Positions 24,762 to 37,198 of a stretch of 64,000 bases of DNA are shown piece after piece. Position 1 is the first letter of the stretch. Every line of letters starts with the position of its first letter. The notes beneath the pieces were generated by a model that worked only from the letters and a program-made list of their open reading frames with translations, was not told where the DNA came from and made no database searches. This stretch comes from Arthrobotrys musiformis (lineage: Eukaryota; Ascomycota; Orbiliomycetes; Orbiliales; Orbiliaceae), in assembly GCA_036971715.1 (NCBI GenBank), contig JAVHJL010000005.1, forward strand, positions 372,001 through 436,000, in the 5' to 3' direction. Position numbers and translations under genes: made by a program.

Positions 24762-26837
24762 TAGCTATCGAGCTATCGATCCATGCATTTGCATATAGGT
24801 GCATATCGTTTGTGGGGGGCATGCGACGGTACAAACCAGCCCGTGTCACCTCCAACTCGGTTTCACAGCGCTGTAGCTTTGTACTCAAAGCTCGACAAAA
24901 TCAGGAAACAGTAAATAGTTTAATCTTGAGCCGCAATTAATAGATACTAGAAAACAATATGTTTCGTTCTTTCAATAACTTGCTATCTTCGAGGAACCAA
25001 GTTACACGATTTTCAAGGGGCTCCGTAAAACCTATCTGTCAGGTCCGGCGTTGCATTGTATGTCAGAAAATGTGTCAGGCTGTCATGTTTGTTGTATTTT
25101 GCACTGCAATATGTCGTGTCGAAGTCGGACCTGCAGGTGTGACGTCCAGTCCAGTCACTTTCTAAACCTAATTGGTCAACCCCGCGCTGGCACATCCAGT
25201 CAAAACTGCATCGGACTTCAGGTACCTTGAAGCATGTGACAGTCCATTGAAAAGCCACCTATACCGCAAGGAGAAAACCATAAGAAACAGCTGTTGCGGC
25301 GGGAAGTAAGGGGTCTAAAGCGTCAGCTGTACCTTAATTGACGTAACTGGTTAACCATCAAAGTTTAGGTAATATCTATCAGATTTGATCTCGTATACAT
25401 ATTACATTGTTATCTTTTCGCCTTTTTCGATGTTACTGAACTGGAAATACATTACGTTAACACAATAGCTTTGCATATCTACATGTAACTTACGGGCTAT
25501 CAGAAAACTGAGTTCGAACGCGAAGCCACGGCCAACCAGTTACATATCTGGAGTACGTATGCTCTCTATGCACGTCCGCCAAGGATATTCGAGCTGTTAG
25601 AGCTCGTGCCTGGTCGTTGACATATCCTGAAAGGTATATACACATACACCAGCCAATCGCACCAAACAGCATACGAAGTCTATCACAAAAAAGACCGGCG
25701 CTCCCGTCCTGACGGAACTCCCCTAAAGTTTTTTTGATCCTACATATATACTTATTTACTGCTATGCATACATGTATGTACCGTGAAGACAGACCCTTGT
25801 CCGTCTCTATCCTCCGGAAGCTACAACCCACTAGGCCACTTCCGATCAGTCAATACACAACTACGAGCATCCCCTCCAGGATATACCCTTATTTTCTTTT
25901 CTAGATTTGGATACTTGAAATATCACATATACTTCGTAGGATATGATCAATTGACCCGTCCGCAGTCCGAATCGGCGATCTCTCCATTCAACCTCCCAGC
26001 CCCCTTCTTTCCCTCGAGTCGACGTCGTCTCATGCAAGATAAGTTCTGCTACGAAGCTACCGACGCAGACTCGAACTTGATCATATGCATATTATGATCC
26101 TGCATCAGAGTTTTCTGAATCCTTCATCAATATGCATGCAAGCGCTTCAATCCTATCACCTCGTAAAGACTCGTGAAACTGCATGCAGCAAGCCTCAAGG
26201 AAAACCAGTCTCATGACCCCCATGGAATTTCCTTTCGATACAGGCCGGAATCTGCCTTCGGCTTCACCCTACCTTTTGGGTTACCAGATATGCCTTTAAC
26301 CATCCTTTCGCCGATTGTCCGAATATTCGCCTCGTATTGTTTAGGCTTCCGAGCCGGCGGACTGGAAGGATCGATTGATATCCCATGGAACGATCCAGAG
26401 CACCTTATACGATCATGCAAAAAGGCAACTCTGTCTTTTGATACATTCGAACATTCATCACCAATCACTTTTTAGCTACTTCGGCAATTGATATCGGCTC
26501 GGGATCTATCGTAGTTTCAAATTCTCAGATTCTGCAACGTTATTTCCGGAATCCCGATTTCTGAATTTTTTTGATATTTCATGGATCACTGCGTGCTTAC
26601 TAAAGCTCTAAGTATCGTGCATGCACAACATTTATAATTCGTGGATTTTATGGAGTCACGTTCGTATTTTAGCGGCTAATCCCGTGAACGGGCCGAGTCA
26701 TTGGCTGGCCGGACCACTCTGAGGCTGGGTCGCACGTGCACCAATATACTGGCTTCTCTAGACCCTCTTCCTTTTCCTATAGCCGTAGAATTGTCGTTTT
26801 GACCCTAGTATCTAAGATGAATCAACGTTGTCGCCTC

Positions 26838-26876
26838 CGTTCAGGGGCGCCTGGTCTCGAGGCTACCTCTCGTTCA
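26838..26876 (+). repeat. Possible mini-insertion with short repeats
   Basis: CGTTCA at 26838-26843 and 26871-26876 flanks a 27-nt core with CCTGGTCTCGAGGCTACC. Only six bases match exactly, so the duplication is uncertain. Confidence 0.3.
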
Positions 26877-28118
26877 AGTTTCCAACCTCTCCGAATCCTA
26901 GATCGCATGGTAATATATCTCCACAGCACAGATGGAAGTGCGTGCTCAGGAATCCTCTACTACTAGAAAGCCATTTTTGAACTTAAGATACCTGAGCCGC
27001 TTCCGAATTACTTCATTGTCTCTTGCGAGCATTTCCATTTTCCCAGTTTCGTTGGTCTCTTATCCTGAGTTTTGTCTCTGTTCCTCCGGCCTCCTATTTC
27101 GACATTTTATATACACCTGTAGATATCTCAAACCATCGATAGCTAAACTTCCAAGCTCTACAAATTTCCAGCTCATATTTATCTCCAAATATCCAGCTTA
27201 TATCAATATATCCAAATCTATATATTTTGTTCCTATACCCACACCTAGATGTGAATCTGATATGAGAAAGGGAATACCAATGCGACTGTGGGGTCCTCAG
27301 ACGGGTTTGATAGTTACACCTCATGAATTCACATCTATAATCTATACCAATATCACAACCTCAAGGACTCCAGCACCGCATTAATACACCTTTCCTTTCA
27401 CATCAAATCTCGATATTTTCTTTCAAAAAGGAACTATTATATAGGTACGGTCGATAGAACACCATCTGCTGATTCCAGTATACCCTAGTCTCGTCCCCAT
27501 CAGGGTGGTCCGGTACCCCCACCATCCAGTTAATCCGACACCTCGGCTGGATATTTCTACACCGGATGGCTACTTAATTTATCATAATGCAATGCAAATT
27601 GTCTAATTGGGCCAATAATCCAATATCGATACCTAACGACGTCGACCTACCCTGCCCACAGAACGACCAATCTCAAAATTTCTCGCCAATCAACCGATTA
27701 ACACCGATTATGTAAATTCTAAAGCCGTGATACCAAAACCGCCATATCAATTAACCATCCATTCATTTCGCATCTCATTCATTACCGCTAGAGCTAAAAT
27801 TACCAAATTACCACTCCAATGCATACGCATAACATCCAACCTCAAAACAAGAACTCGGGAACACTCAAGAACTTTTTCCCAAAAAACGATAGTTGTAGAA
27901 AAAAGGTAAAAACGCAACAAATGCGGATAAGAAAAGAGGATGATGAAAGTAACCACCGATAGATAGTAGAGAAATGAGTAGTAAGAAGCAATAAAAATAG
28001 AAGGACAATAATAGTAACTTTGTAGTCAGAATAACCTCCCGTACTGTCATGCACACAGGGCCGGGAAAAAAAAGAAACCAGATACTACCCCTCACCATGC
28101 CCCGCATAAAAGCGGGGT

Positions 28119-31100
28119 TCACTCCCCAGCGGCCCACCCTCCTAGCTGCAAGAAGTGTATCCCCCCTCCACCATCTGTAGCACATAATGCATCAAACTTA
28201 AGCGCGAAGTAATATGCCGCCAGATGTAGAACAAATAATATCGGCGTCATGGTGGTTAAGAATGGACTAGGTTCCGTGAGCCGTGCCGTTAGCTTGGTAG
28301 ATCACATAATATAGAAGTGCGGGGTCAATATAAAAGTGCGGGGTCGAGGTAGTGGGGTGACAATTGTCGACCAAGGGTGAGTGGAGGGGTAGTATATCAA
28401 CCCTTCTCCCTCCCATATCTTCACGGATCCCCGCCTAACTCCCCTTGCCAACCCCACGATAGGAAGTGATACATACCCGAATAAGTCCACCAGAGCCAAC
28501 ATTAGCAACGAGTTGAACACCCATGGATTCGGCGTAACCGGCGAGCATCTCTCCATAACCGAAAACACCTATCAAATATCCCCTCATCAGCCATCTTTGC
28601 CAGCTACCATTTCACGACCATCACAAGATATAAAACGTACTTTGCCGAAAAACAACAAAACCTTAGCCGCCAACCAAACCTGCGGTGGAACCCTAACCCA
28701 CCAAGGAGCCCCTCTTCCAGCCCCACCAACCACCACAGGTGCCGTCAACGCCGGTATCTTCATCTCATTCCCCGTCGTCATAACCATACTCCTCCCCACC
28801 TTACCCATCTCGATCCCGATCCCAAACCCTTCGGAACCTTCATAATCGTCGTCATCACTATCACCATCACCCTCGTCGTCTTCATCCGAAAGATGTGGTT
28901 TCTCAGGTAACGCGCGAGGTGAAGCCGCGCCTTTGGGTCTCAATATCAAACTCGAGCTAAGAGTTCTAACCGGCACCAACGGGCCCTCCGCATCCGACGA
29001 AGAACTGCTGGAGTCATTACTAACCCCCACTACCTGCGGAGTTCTAACCCGCGATTCTAAGGGTCCTCCGAAGAGCTCGCCGGCGTTTGGACTCCCGTTA
29101 TGAGGTGAACTGCTGGGGTTACTCGTGGACACGGGTTCGGGGAGGCTGAATTGGCTGGTTATTTCGCGCAGTTTTGATGATTTGCGGGTATGTTGCTTTC
29201 CGGAGAGGGGTCCGTTGCGAGCACGGGTTATGGAGTTTGAAGGGTTTATTACCGGCGTGTTAGGGCCGCTGGAGACAGGTGAGATCCGATGGAAGCGGTC
29301 GTCATCTGCGAGGCTTAGATTCGGCGGTTTCGGGGATACGGGCGTCCGCTGCATCCACATGTCAGTAAAAAGCTCACTATCTAGGTTATATCCCCGTTAT
29401 AGCATCCAATACTGCAATCTGGCGATAATAATTGGGGGAAGGGGTATACCCTCGAGACCCCATCCTCCGCAAACCCAAACTCCCCTCTAATCCCCCCCAG
29501 AATATCCGCCGCACTCGGCCTCTTCGCCGGCTCGACACTCAACAACCGTCCTAAACTCCGAAACAGTTTTTCAGGAATATCCACCCGACTGCTCCTATAC
29601 TTATCGTAGGGTGCACTCCCGTATCCCTGCCAACCCGAGATCTCTTCTTTCAACTTATCGATCTCTTCGTTTTCTTCGTTCTCTTCGTCGCTGTTGATGT
29701 ACGGTAGCTTCGCGAAGCACATGAAGTGCAGTATCATGCCGAGGGAGAAGATATCCGACTTTGTCGAGAAGTTTCCGAGTTCGCCGTTCGGTCCGACTGT
29801 AACAGATATAAAAACACACACACCAACCCGGAGAACAGCCGGGAAGGGGTAAGAGAAGTTAAGCTCATGTAGTCTTTTTTATAACTCTAATATTATATGT
29901 TTCTTTTATGCTTCTGTCACGACTTCTTTTTCCAAATCGTGATTTTTTTCACACACAGTCAAGTGGTGATTGCGATTGAAGCGTGGGGAGTAATGTAATC
30001 ACCTCGACGTAGCACCTCCGGCGCACAATATGATATTGTTCCTGTTGCCCCCGTGGACTTCCTTTTCGCATCTTCCCGTTGTACCTCGCCAAAATCGCTA
30101 ACGAGGACTCTTAATCCCGATCCTAGGACGCCGGTATCATGTAATAGGCAGTTCGAAGGTTTAAGGTCTCTGTGGATGAATCCGTTGGAGTGGAGGTGGC
30201 TCAAGCCGGCTGCGATATCTCTAAAGAAAGTAATAACTTGATCTAAAGGAAGAAGCTTCGGTGATGAATCCGTGGTATTACCCGGAGACCGCCCGTTCTT
30301 CGATAGTCGACGCATGCGCAGCTGGGCTTTGATTTGGTCGTTTGTGATGGTGGATTTCTTTTCGTAGACGTAGTTTTGCAGGTCGCCGGAGTTGCAGTAC
30401 TGGGGGGTGTTAGTAGAGTAGAGTCTATTGACGATATACCGGGCATACCTGTTGGAGAATAAAGGCACACGGGACGCTTGGGCCGAAGTCTTCGATGGTT
30501 AGCCATTATAAACCAGAAACCCTTATGGACAACCGAATCAACGTACTCGATATCTGCATATCTTCCAACCATGCGTGCCTATAGGATACCAAATTCTGGT
30601 GCGACAGCTGCTGTAACAGCTGCACCTCCTGCAGTACCTTCGCAAGCCATTCGTGATCGTCGCCTTCACCACAACTACCATTAGCACCCTCATATACACC
30701 CTAAACACCAATTTCGCAAGCAATATCACCCACCAACCGGCACTCTCTTGCAAGCGAACAACCCCAGGTTGACACCATCGAGCACATGCCTAACCAACAA
30801 CACCACGCCTTTGCCTCCCTTGCCCAACTCCTTCTCCTTCACGAAAAACTGGTTAAAATACCCAGGACTGAACGCCGAACTCGAGATTCCGTGCGCACTC
30901 GAGCTTCTCGACCGTCCATACCTCTCTCTCGCCGTAGCACCCCTGCCATCCTCGATAGGGCTTGGCGGGGTACTAGTCCCACTAGTAGCGACACCAACTA
31001 GGCCCGGTATCCTCCGTCTCGGGGATCCAGGCGGGGAAAGATGTGTATTATTCGCAGTATTACTATCCGGCAATAATCGCGCGGTGAGGATTCGGAAGTA

Positions 31101-31476
31101 TTCAGGTGTTATGAACCCGGCCGTGTCATCAGAGGAATTTGCGCCGCCGCCGCTACCGGAAGAAGAATGGTCTCGACGATGAGCGTGAGCAGAGGCAGCG
31201 GAATCGCGACGAATCTCTTCGGCAAGGTCTTCGGAGATGGTTTGGTGGCAGTAGGGACATGTTGGGGCGCGGAGGGTGGGAGCGTCGTGGGGTCCTGGTG
31301 GGGATGTGGAGCGAAGCGCTAGTTGACGGGACTGGTGGTCGTAGACGACGAGAGAGTTTTCGTGCCGGCTGGTTAGATATTTATTTTAGTCAGTCGGGAA
31401 GATAATATTAATACGGGCTATAGTTGGTGGAGATGTGGTGGAGGTTGATTGGTGGGATGCACGATGTCGATGTCAT
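28119..31476 (-). CDS. IKS1: Membrane-anchored Ser/Thr protein kinase, IKS1 type
   Basis: I join nine exons (31476-31415, 31368-30734, 30663-30547, 30489-30449, 30399-30003, 29796-29450, 29348-28641, 28568-28477, 28266-28119) into an 848-residue protein. An N-terminal CPYC motif (near residue 58) precedes the kinase domain: Gly loop LGKGGKGV (202-209), Lys in ACKR (228), HRDLKPSN (361-368), DFG (387-389) and APE (411-413), all catalytic residues present. A Ser- and acid-rich linker follows. The C-terminus has about three hydrophobic segments (near 755-822), as in yeast Iks1, a kinase of poorly defined function. The start at 31476 depends on a 62-nt first exon and a 46-nt intron; the last exon is chosen because it restores a hydrophobic segment. 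The last intron (28476-28267) holds a duplicated AAGTGCGGGGTC. Confidence 0.88.
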
Positions 31477-32475
31477 GTAATGTAGGGTACTTACAGCACG
31501 ACGCTGGAGCTATCACCGCGGTACGGCACGATGCTGTCCATCGCAGACGGATGTTTCGAAGCTCCTCGAGTATGTGCTGGAATATGCAGCTATGCTCGAG
31601 CAAATAAAACAAAAGATCGATACTCGGCTGCAGGCGGTTACCTAGTTAGTTGAAGTTTAACTATCTGATTCGAAGCTTGGAGGTCGGAGTGGTTTTAGAT
31701 CGAAGGGAACCATCCATGCAGGGCACCCGCAGCCCTTTTTGAAGGCGGTTGAGAGTCGGACTCGAAGACGAATCAGAACATTCTTTCTTGCAGGTATTCA
31801 CTTAGTCATAGGCAAATCATCTGCCATGCATAACGAACAAACCATGCGACCAGAACAGAAAAATCTGCTTAATGCCGGCTAATACCGCCGTCGTACTGGA
31901 TGAGTTCATGATCCGAAGGCGAAATGCAAAAAAGAAAAACGAGGGCCGGATTCATCAGGTTTATGTGGGATTGTGTCACTGATAATAGCCAGGAGGGGCA
32001 TATCGTGATATCTCCTGGTGGCACGGTAAATGCACGGATTCAAAAGAAGGAGCCCTTCTCGAGAGAACCCTCGAAGAGTATACAGCAAGTACATACACTT
32101 GATCTGATCTGATCTGACCAGAGTACCGTATCGTATCGCATCGTATTGTATTTGTATCGTACCGATGTCATTCAACTACATGCCTGTCGGCTGTCCGCAC
32201 AAACGCCTGGAACCGAATCCACCGTGTTCTTTGCTCCCAAATACTGCTGACAATTTGAACGAACTGTCCCTTCTTTCCCAATTAATATTACTCCCTTCCC
32301 GGTAGCCAGAACCCCCCCGTATTCATATGAAAATTAAAAATTTGAGCGAAACACCATAAGACATCCACCTATCCAAAAGCAATATACCATACTCGTTGTA
32401 CTCAAAATACCGTCAGTGTGCAAACGGCTCTGTTCTTTAACACCTCAAATATCAAGTTCGGGAACCCATAGAGCT
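31477..32475. other. Intergenic region upstream of the IKS1-like gene
   Basis: About 1 kb lies between two minus-strand genes and should hold the kinase promoter and the downstream gene's 3' end. The only structure I see is low complexity at 32101-32165: GATCT repeats, then GTATC-type repeats. Confidence 0.5.
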
Positions 32476-34013
32476 CTACACGCCTGCGTTAGCTTCTTTC
32501 TCGGGTGAGGAAAAAAAATAAAAAAATAAAAAAGTTTCTATATAAAAGGAATCAGGAGACACTGGTGTGATACTGACCTGTATTGCTGAAAGTGTCCCCA
32601 TTGCTCCTAAGTTGCGAATCGCCATCCTCAAACCCACCAAGCAATTCGATACTGCTGCTAGGACTATCGCTTGCTCGGTCAAGTAGCATCGGCTTCGGCG
32701 CAACGCCCCATTTCTCCCTCAACCTCCCCGCGATATCATCGAACGTCATTTCACTGGTCAACGGATCTTTGTAAGACGGCGTATCCAAGTATTCTAACGT
32801 CCACCTCGCGCGTCTGTATCTTTGGAAGTCATAGCTGCCGGGGATGTTCCCGTGCAAGATTAGTTTTGTGGCGAGGTGACCTGTAGCGGGGGAGGAAGAG
32901 GAAGAGGTGGAGATGAAGACGTCGAACCCATGGTTGAAGTAGTTGTAGAAGTAGTCCGACGAATCAGATACGCCCCGAGCATCGGTCCCGTCGTCGTCCT
33001 CCTCCTCGTCGCCGTCCGTTTGCTGGTCTTCCGACGTATCATCGGTATAGTCCGAAGTATAATGATGCTCCGTCCTCTGTCCTACCCCCGAAGACGTCCT
33101 ATGGATCGATAACCTGTGGTCGTTCTTTCGGTATATGGAACTGGGCGGCCCCAACTCGGCGAGCAGATCCTGGGCGGTGGTCGAGTTTAGTGTGATGAAG
33201 AAAGGATTATTATGTCTTCGTACAAGCTCGATCCTCGATTCGGAATGGATCCTGATCAGCTCGATTTCGTCGTTCGCGGTAGACAGCCTGGCGGAATTGG
33301 CATTCACCAGTGGTGACCTGGGAGTGGTTACCTGGCGGGTGAACAACTCATTACGTGCTTCCGCCCAGGATGAGCCGGCGTAGATGGCCATGCTAACCGC
33401 AGGCGAGGCATTCGAGGAGGATAGCAGGGACACAAAGTCGACCTTGTCATCCCATTTGTAACGTTCTATCGGGAAGGAAAAGGCGACACCCGGGTACGAT
33501 AGGACGTATGTTTCCTGGTCCGGTAGGTACTCGCCGGGGAATGTGGGACCGAAGAGCTTGTGGTAGATGGATCGGAAGCTCGGAGGGTTTCCATCGGCTC
33601 GGACGAGCTCACCGCCATTGTAAGACAGTCTCGACTTGTGGAAATCTAGTATCTCGATGAGTCGCAGCCTTTGGTCGGAGCCATCGAATCTCAGCCTGAT
33701 CCCGTTTGTGTCTAAGGATACAGCGATTGTCGAAGTCAAGGGATTGGAGGCATCGTATGTGATGTTCATGGACGGATAGACGAGGGGATTGGAGCGCAGT
33801 TTGGACAGGACGTCGTAGAGGGAGGATCCGAGGCCTGTATAGTTCCATTCCTATCAGCACCCACCGTCACCACCACCAAATATATCTCTCTATACTTCTC
33901 TCTTGAAGCATCGATCAAGTATCACGAGAATAGAATAGAGCATAATACATACTGAGAATGCCGAGACCCTTTCCGGGGTGGATGGTTGCGATGCCGCCGA
34001 CCGCCGTCGCCAT
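32476..34013 (-). CDS. PHAF1/UPF0183 family protein (C16orf70-like)
   Basis: Three exons (34013-33953, 33834-32578, 32483-32476) give 441 residues. The start reads MATAVGG and is followed by HPGKGLGIL, then GSSLYDVLSKL; further along come ELGPPSSIY, YFNYFNHGFDV-type residues and KLILHGNIPGS, the conserved landmarks of the UPF0183 family. The animal member PHAF1 associates with autophagosome-forming membranes through phosphoinositides; the fungal role is inferred. The middle has an Asp/Glu-rich insertion. The last exon is only 8 nt (Val-stop) and could be wrong: reading through the donor instead adds six residues and stops at 32552. The gene is divergently arranged with the Rab5 gene. Confidence 0.85.
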
Positions 34014-34821
34014 TGTGACTACAATCTCTCCGTTCCTCGTTCCTCGAGCTCTCTTTCAAGCTTCAAAAGCAATAACAACCGCCAGACCGTTTCCTTTGAT
34101 TCGATATCAGTGGTAGCAGCAGCAGCACCAGAAACGAATAGCAGCCAGTCGATTATAATTAATATGATTGATAGAGAGTATAGTGTATTATTCGGAGATA
34201 CCAAAAAGCAGCAGCAATAATAGCAACAACAAAAAGCCTCCCCGGAGAGCTCCCTATGATCGATATCCGACCAGAAGGCAAAGCTGAGAAGGGAGTCAGA
34301 ATAGAATAGCTGTGGATGTTTTAATGCGGAATGAAGTCAGTTGATTCGATTTGATTTGATTTGACTGGCTGCCGGCTGACGTATGTGCGTATGGTAACCA
34401 ACCACCCGTGCGGCGCATACCTCGGGCGGGAGTCTTAGCTAGTAGTCGTCGTCGTCGCCTCCGTGTTGAATGAGAATGAATGTATGAATGCTGGGATGAA
34501 TGTTATGTTCAAATATTCTCTTTTCTTCTTAATACTTGAAGCTATTCAGAGTATTCTCGTATATCGTATCCGGGTCGAGAGCAGTAAAAGAGTGGTGTTG
34601 TCGCAGCTGTTGGCCGTTGTTGTGCCTTCTCGTTCCATCATCACATCACTTAGTCAGTCAGTCAGGCAGTCCAGTCAGTTCCCCCAACCATCATCCACCA
34701 CCTCCATCTGTCAACCACCACCCCCATCTACCACCACCACCACCACCAATACCTTCACCACCAGCTATCATCACCGAGAGATAACCCCCGACAAATAATT
34801 CTCGCCGTCAGATCAGTCATC
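34014..34821. promoter_or_regulatory. Divergent promoter region, PHAF1-like / Rab5
   Basis: About 800 bp separates the two start codons. It contains CAG/AAC triplet runs near 34110-34230 and a strongly CCA/ACC-rich tract at about 34685-34770, just upstream of the Rab5 start and probably in its 5' leader. No defined factor site is claimed. Confidence 0.45.
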
Positions 34822-35832
34822 ATGGCTCAACCTCGTGCTTCAAGCTCGTCGGCAAATACTCGCTTTGCCCAATTCAAATTAGTCCTGCTAGGTGTGTTGT
34901 CTTCCTCTCTCTCTCTATCTCAAAAGCCACTCTACTGACCCTGCTGCTGGTCCCAGGTGAATCTGCTGTCGGAAAGGTTGGCCTCGCACCCGACTCTCCT
35001 TTCTTCCACTCAGAAATGAAATCTAACTTACCTCGAATAGAGTTCGTTAGTCTTGAGATTCGTCAAGGTACTTACTACCCACCCGATCTCGTAACTCTGT
35101 GTATCTTAGTGGTGATGATGCTAACCGGATGCTTCAGGATCAATTCGATGACTACCGAGAATCCACCATCGGTGCCGCTTTCCTCACCCAGACAATCGCT
35201 CTCGACGAGAACACCACCGTCAAGTTCGAAATATGGTATTTCTCCTTCGTCCTTTTGTCCCATCCTCTCTGCTCTTGTGACCTAACCAGATCCTACAGGG
35301 ACACCGCCGGCCAGGAACGATACAAGTCGCTGGCCCCCATGTACTACAGAAACGCCAACTGCGCCGTTGTAGTCTATGACATAACACAAGCCGTACGTCA
35401 CCATTCCTTCCACCAGATCTCGGAGGATATAAAATTTTTATACAGGTGTCTAATTATGTGCTTTTTTCGGAATACCTGCAGGCCTCGCTAGACAAAGCAA
35501 AAGCATGGGTGAAGGAACTCCAGCGACAGGCCAACGAATCCATCGTCATCGCCCTCGCCGGCAACAAACTCGACTTGGTCACAGCCAACCCTTCCAAACG
35601 TGCCATCGAAACCGCCGACGCCGAAGCATATGCTAAGGAAGCCGGTCTTCTCTTCCTCGAGACGTCCGCCAAAACAGCTGAGAACGTCAAGGAGCTATTT
35701 ACCGCCATCGCCAGGAAGCTGCCGACGGACCAGGCCGGCCCCCGACGAGGCCCAGCTGGCCTTCGGGGTGGTGTGGATATGAACAGGACACCTCAGACTG
35801 CCAACCTAAACGGCCAGGGCTGCGCCTGCTAA
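34822..35832 (+). CDS. YPT5: Rab5-family small GTPase (Vps21/Ypt5 type)
   Basis: Six exons (34822-34891, 34957-34976, 35041-35067, 35138-35235, 35299-35392, 35482-35832) encode 219 residues. All GTPase motifs are present: P-loop GESAVGKS (24-31), effector region STIGAAFLTQT (48-58) typical of Rab5, WDTAGQE (72-78), NKLD (131-134) and ETSAK (163-167). The C-terminus ends CAC, a double-geranylgeranylation signal. The protein should control early endosome fusion and vacuolar sorting. Exons of 20 and 27 nt fall inside the P-loop and just after it, so single-frame gene finding would miss the N-terminal half. The assignment rests on the whole Rab5-like effector region; the exact paralogue (Vps21 or Ypt52/53 like) is not certain. 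Confidence 0.93.
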
Positions 35833-37198
35833 ACGGGGGGGAACCAAGCGGGAAGACCGAAAACCGGGAGAACGAAAAGAAAAACACAGAAGATTGGGAA
35901 ACCCGTACAGTTTTTTTCTTCTTTTCTTCATGGAGAAATTCTACTATTTTGGTTCCACGCACACGCACACACGCAAAGTCATTCGCTCTTAGAGGGTGGG
36001 AAGCCCAGGCTTGAACTCCTGTTGGGTTTTCCCACGAGGTCACCACGCTTTTTTTTGTCCAAATGACTTAATTGCCCGCCCGGGCGCCGTTTCCCCCCCA
36101 CATATATTAATACCATCGATAATGGGGATCTCCGGTTCAACCCCCCCAGAGCCCTTTATATCCTTCCCCCATTCCTTGTCTTCTACTTCTGTCATGCTGG
36201 TGTTCAAGGGTCGTCGTTCTATAGGATTTTGGAATTTGAGCCGCAGTAATTTTTTTTTTTTTTTTTTTTTTTTTTCTCTCCAATGTGTGTTTCTAGTCTC
36301 CAATTAGTTTTTACTCTCTATCTTCCTTCTCCGTCTCGCAGGTTCTTCTTCTCTCTCCACATGTCTGAAACGGTTGATTGGCCATAGCCCGAAGGAAGGA
36401 ACTGTACGAAGGGAACAAGGCAACGGGCGGGGATCTGATGGGATGCGAAACGGAGTCGGGTAGAGGAATCTAGAACTCTCGGTGGTAGCTAGCGGTGGTA
36501 TAGACGATGGTTTTGAGAGTTTTTCCTTTCCCTTCCATGGTATTTTTTGTTATTTCGGATTTCTTTTGTATTACCCCCTTTGGCCTGAAGTCTTAATACG
36601 TGCATGTCCCGTCTTTTGTTCGTCTTCTTCTTCTATGGTCGATGTTAGTATGAATGAGCCCGCCCGAATGTTCTGTTCTTGTTCTTGTTCCTTGATACGA
36701 TATGATATCTATGTCTGAGAATTGTGTATTTTAACGGAATATAGATCTTCATCCCTCCCACTTATACATTCATATACCCCCATTACACTACTGTATTTAA
36801 CATGGATGAAGTTATAGCGACCGTGATGTATACCTTTTATACACTAAAATGGTGTAATGAGAACTCATATATGACGTTTGCAGTCGGCAAAAAGCCCGTT
36901 CCATTTTTCTCTGTTCGGCATTTTTGGCCCCTGGCAATTCCTTAAAAACAAGCTGCTGAAAATTATCCCTCAAACCTTCAAAACCCACCCGAACGACCGA
37001 CAACGCCCTTCCGTCCCGAAGCCCCCTCCTCCTCCCACTCTCTCCCCTCGGACCATCACGAAAACAAAAGGCATCGACTTCAATTGGCGTTATCGAGGGC
37101 TCCTTTGAAGGGTTTGAGCATATTACCTGGAGTTTCACTCGAATCCCGACGATTTTTGTGTATATAGGTCTCCCACCCGAACAAGTCGGACTTTCCTC
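35833..37198. other. Intergenic region between Rab5 and MIC60 genes
   Basis: It holds the Rab5 3' UTR and the MIC60 promoter. A T homopolymer of 26 residues lies at 36250-36275, and pyrimidine-rich sequence precedes the MIC60 start. No coding region is supported. Confidence 0.5.

Larger units (their letters stand above)
1..28118. other. Gene-poor, repeat-rich spacer of about 28 kb
   Basis: No protein family is recognisable on either strand. The longest open frame (212 codons, about 22.4 to 21.8 kb on the minus strand) has the mixed Cys/Arg/His-rich composition of random translation. I found no rRNA and no tRNA with readable A and B boxes. The stretch contains homopolymer tracts (T run near 6240, C run at 15380-15390), many short palindromes based on ATGCAT, CATATG and CTAG, degenerate minisatellites, and the dispersed TGGTCTCG-type mini-insertions listed separately. 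CpG is still common, so it does not look like the strongly AT-rich product of repeat-induced point mutation. I infer old, decayed transposon-derived DNA. Confidence 0.6.

Noticed and set aside
26932..27384. 150-codon plus-strand frame
   Set aside because: It lies in G-poor, pyrimidine-rich DNA, which produces long open frames by lacking stop-forming purines; no domain or signal is visible.
1..28118. tRNA genes, rRNA and CRISPR-like arrays
   Set aside because: No GGTTCRANTCC box paired with an acceptor stem was found, no rRNA stretch was recognisable, and the GTCTCG repeats are dispersed and irregular, not an array with spacers.
28587..31182. Long plus-strand frames opposite the kinase gene
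   Set aside because: They overlap exons that contain every expected kinase motif on the minus strand.
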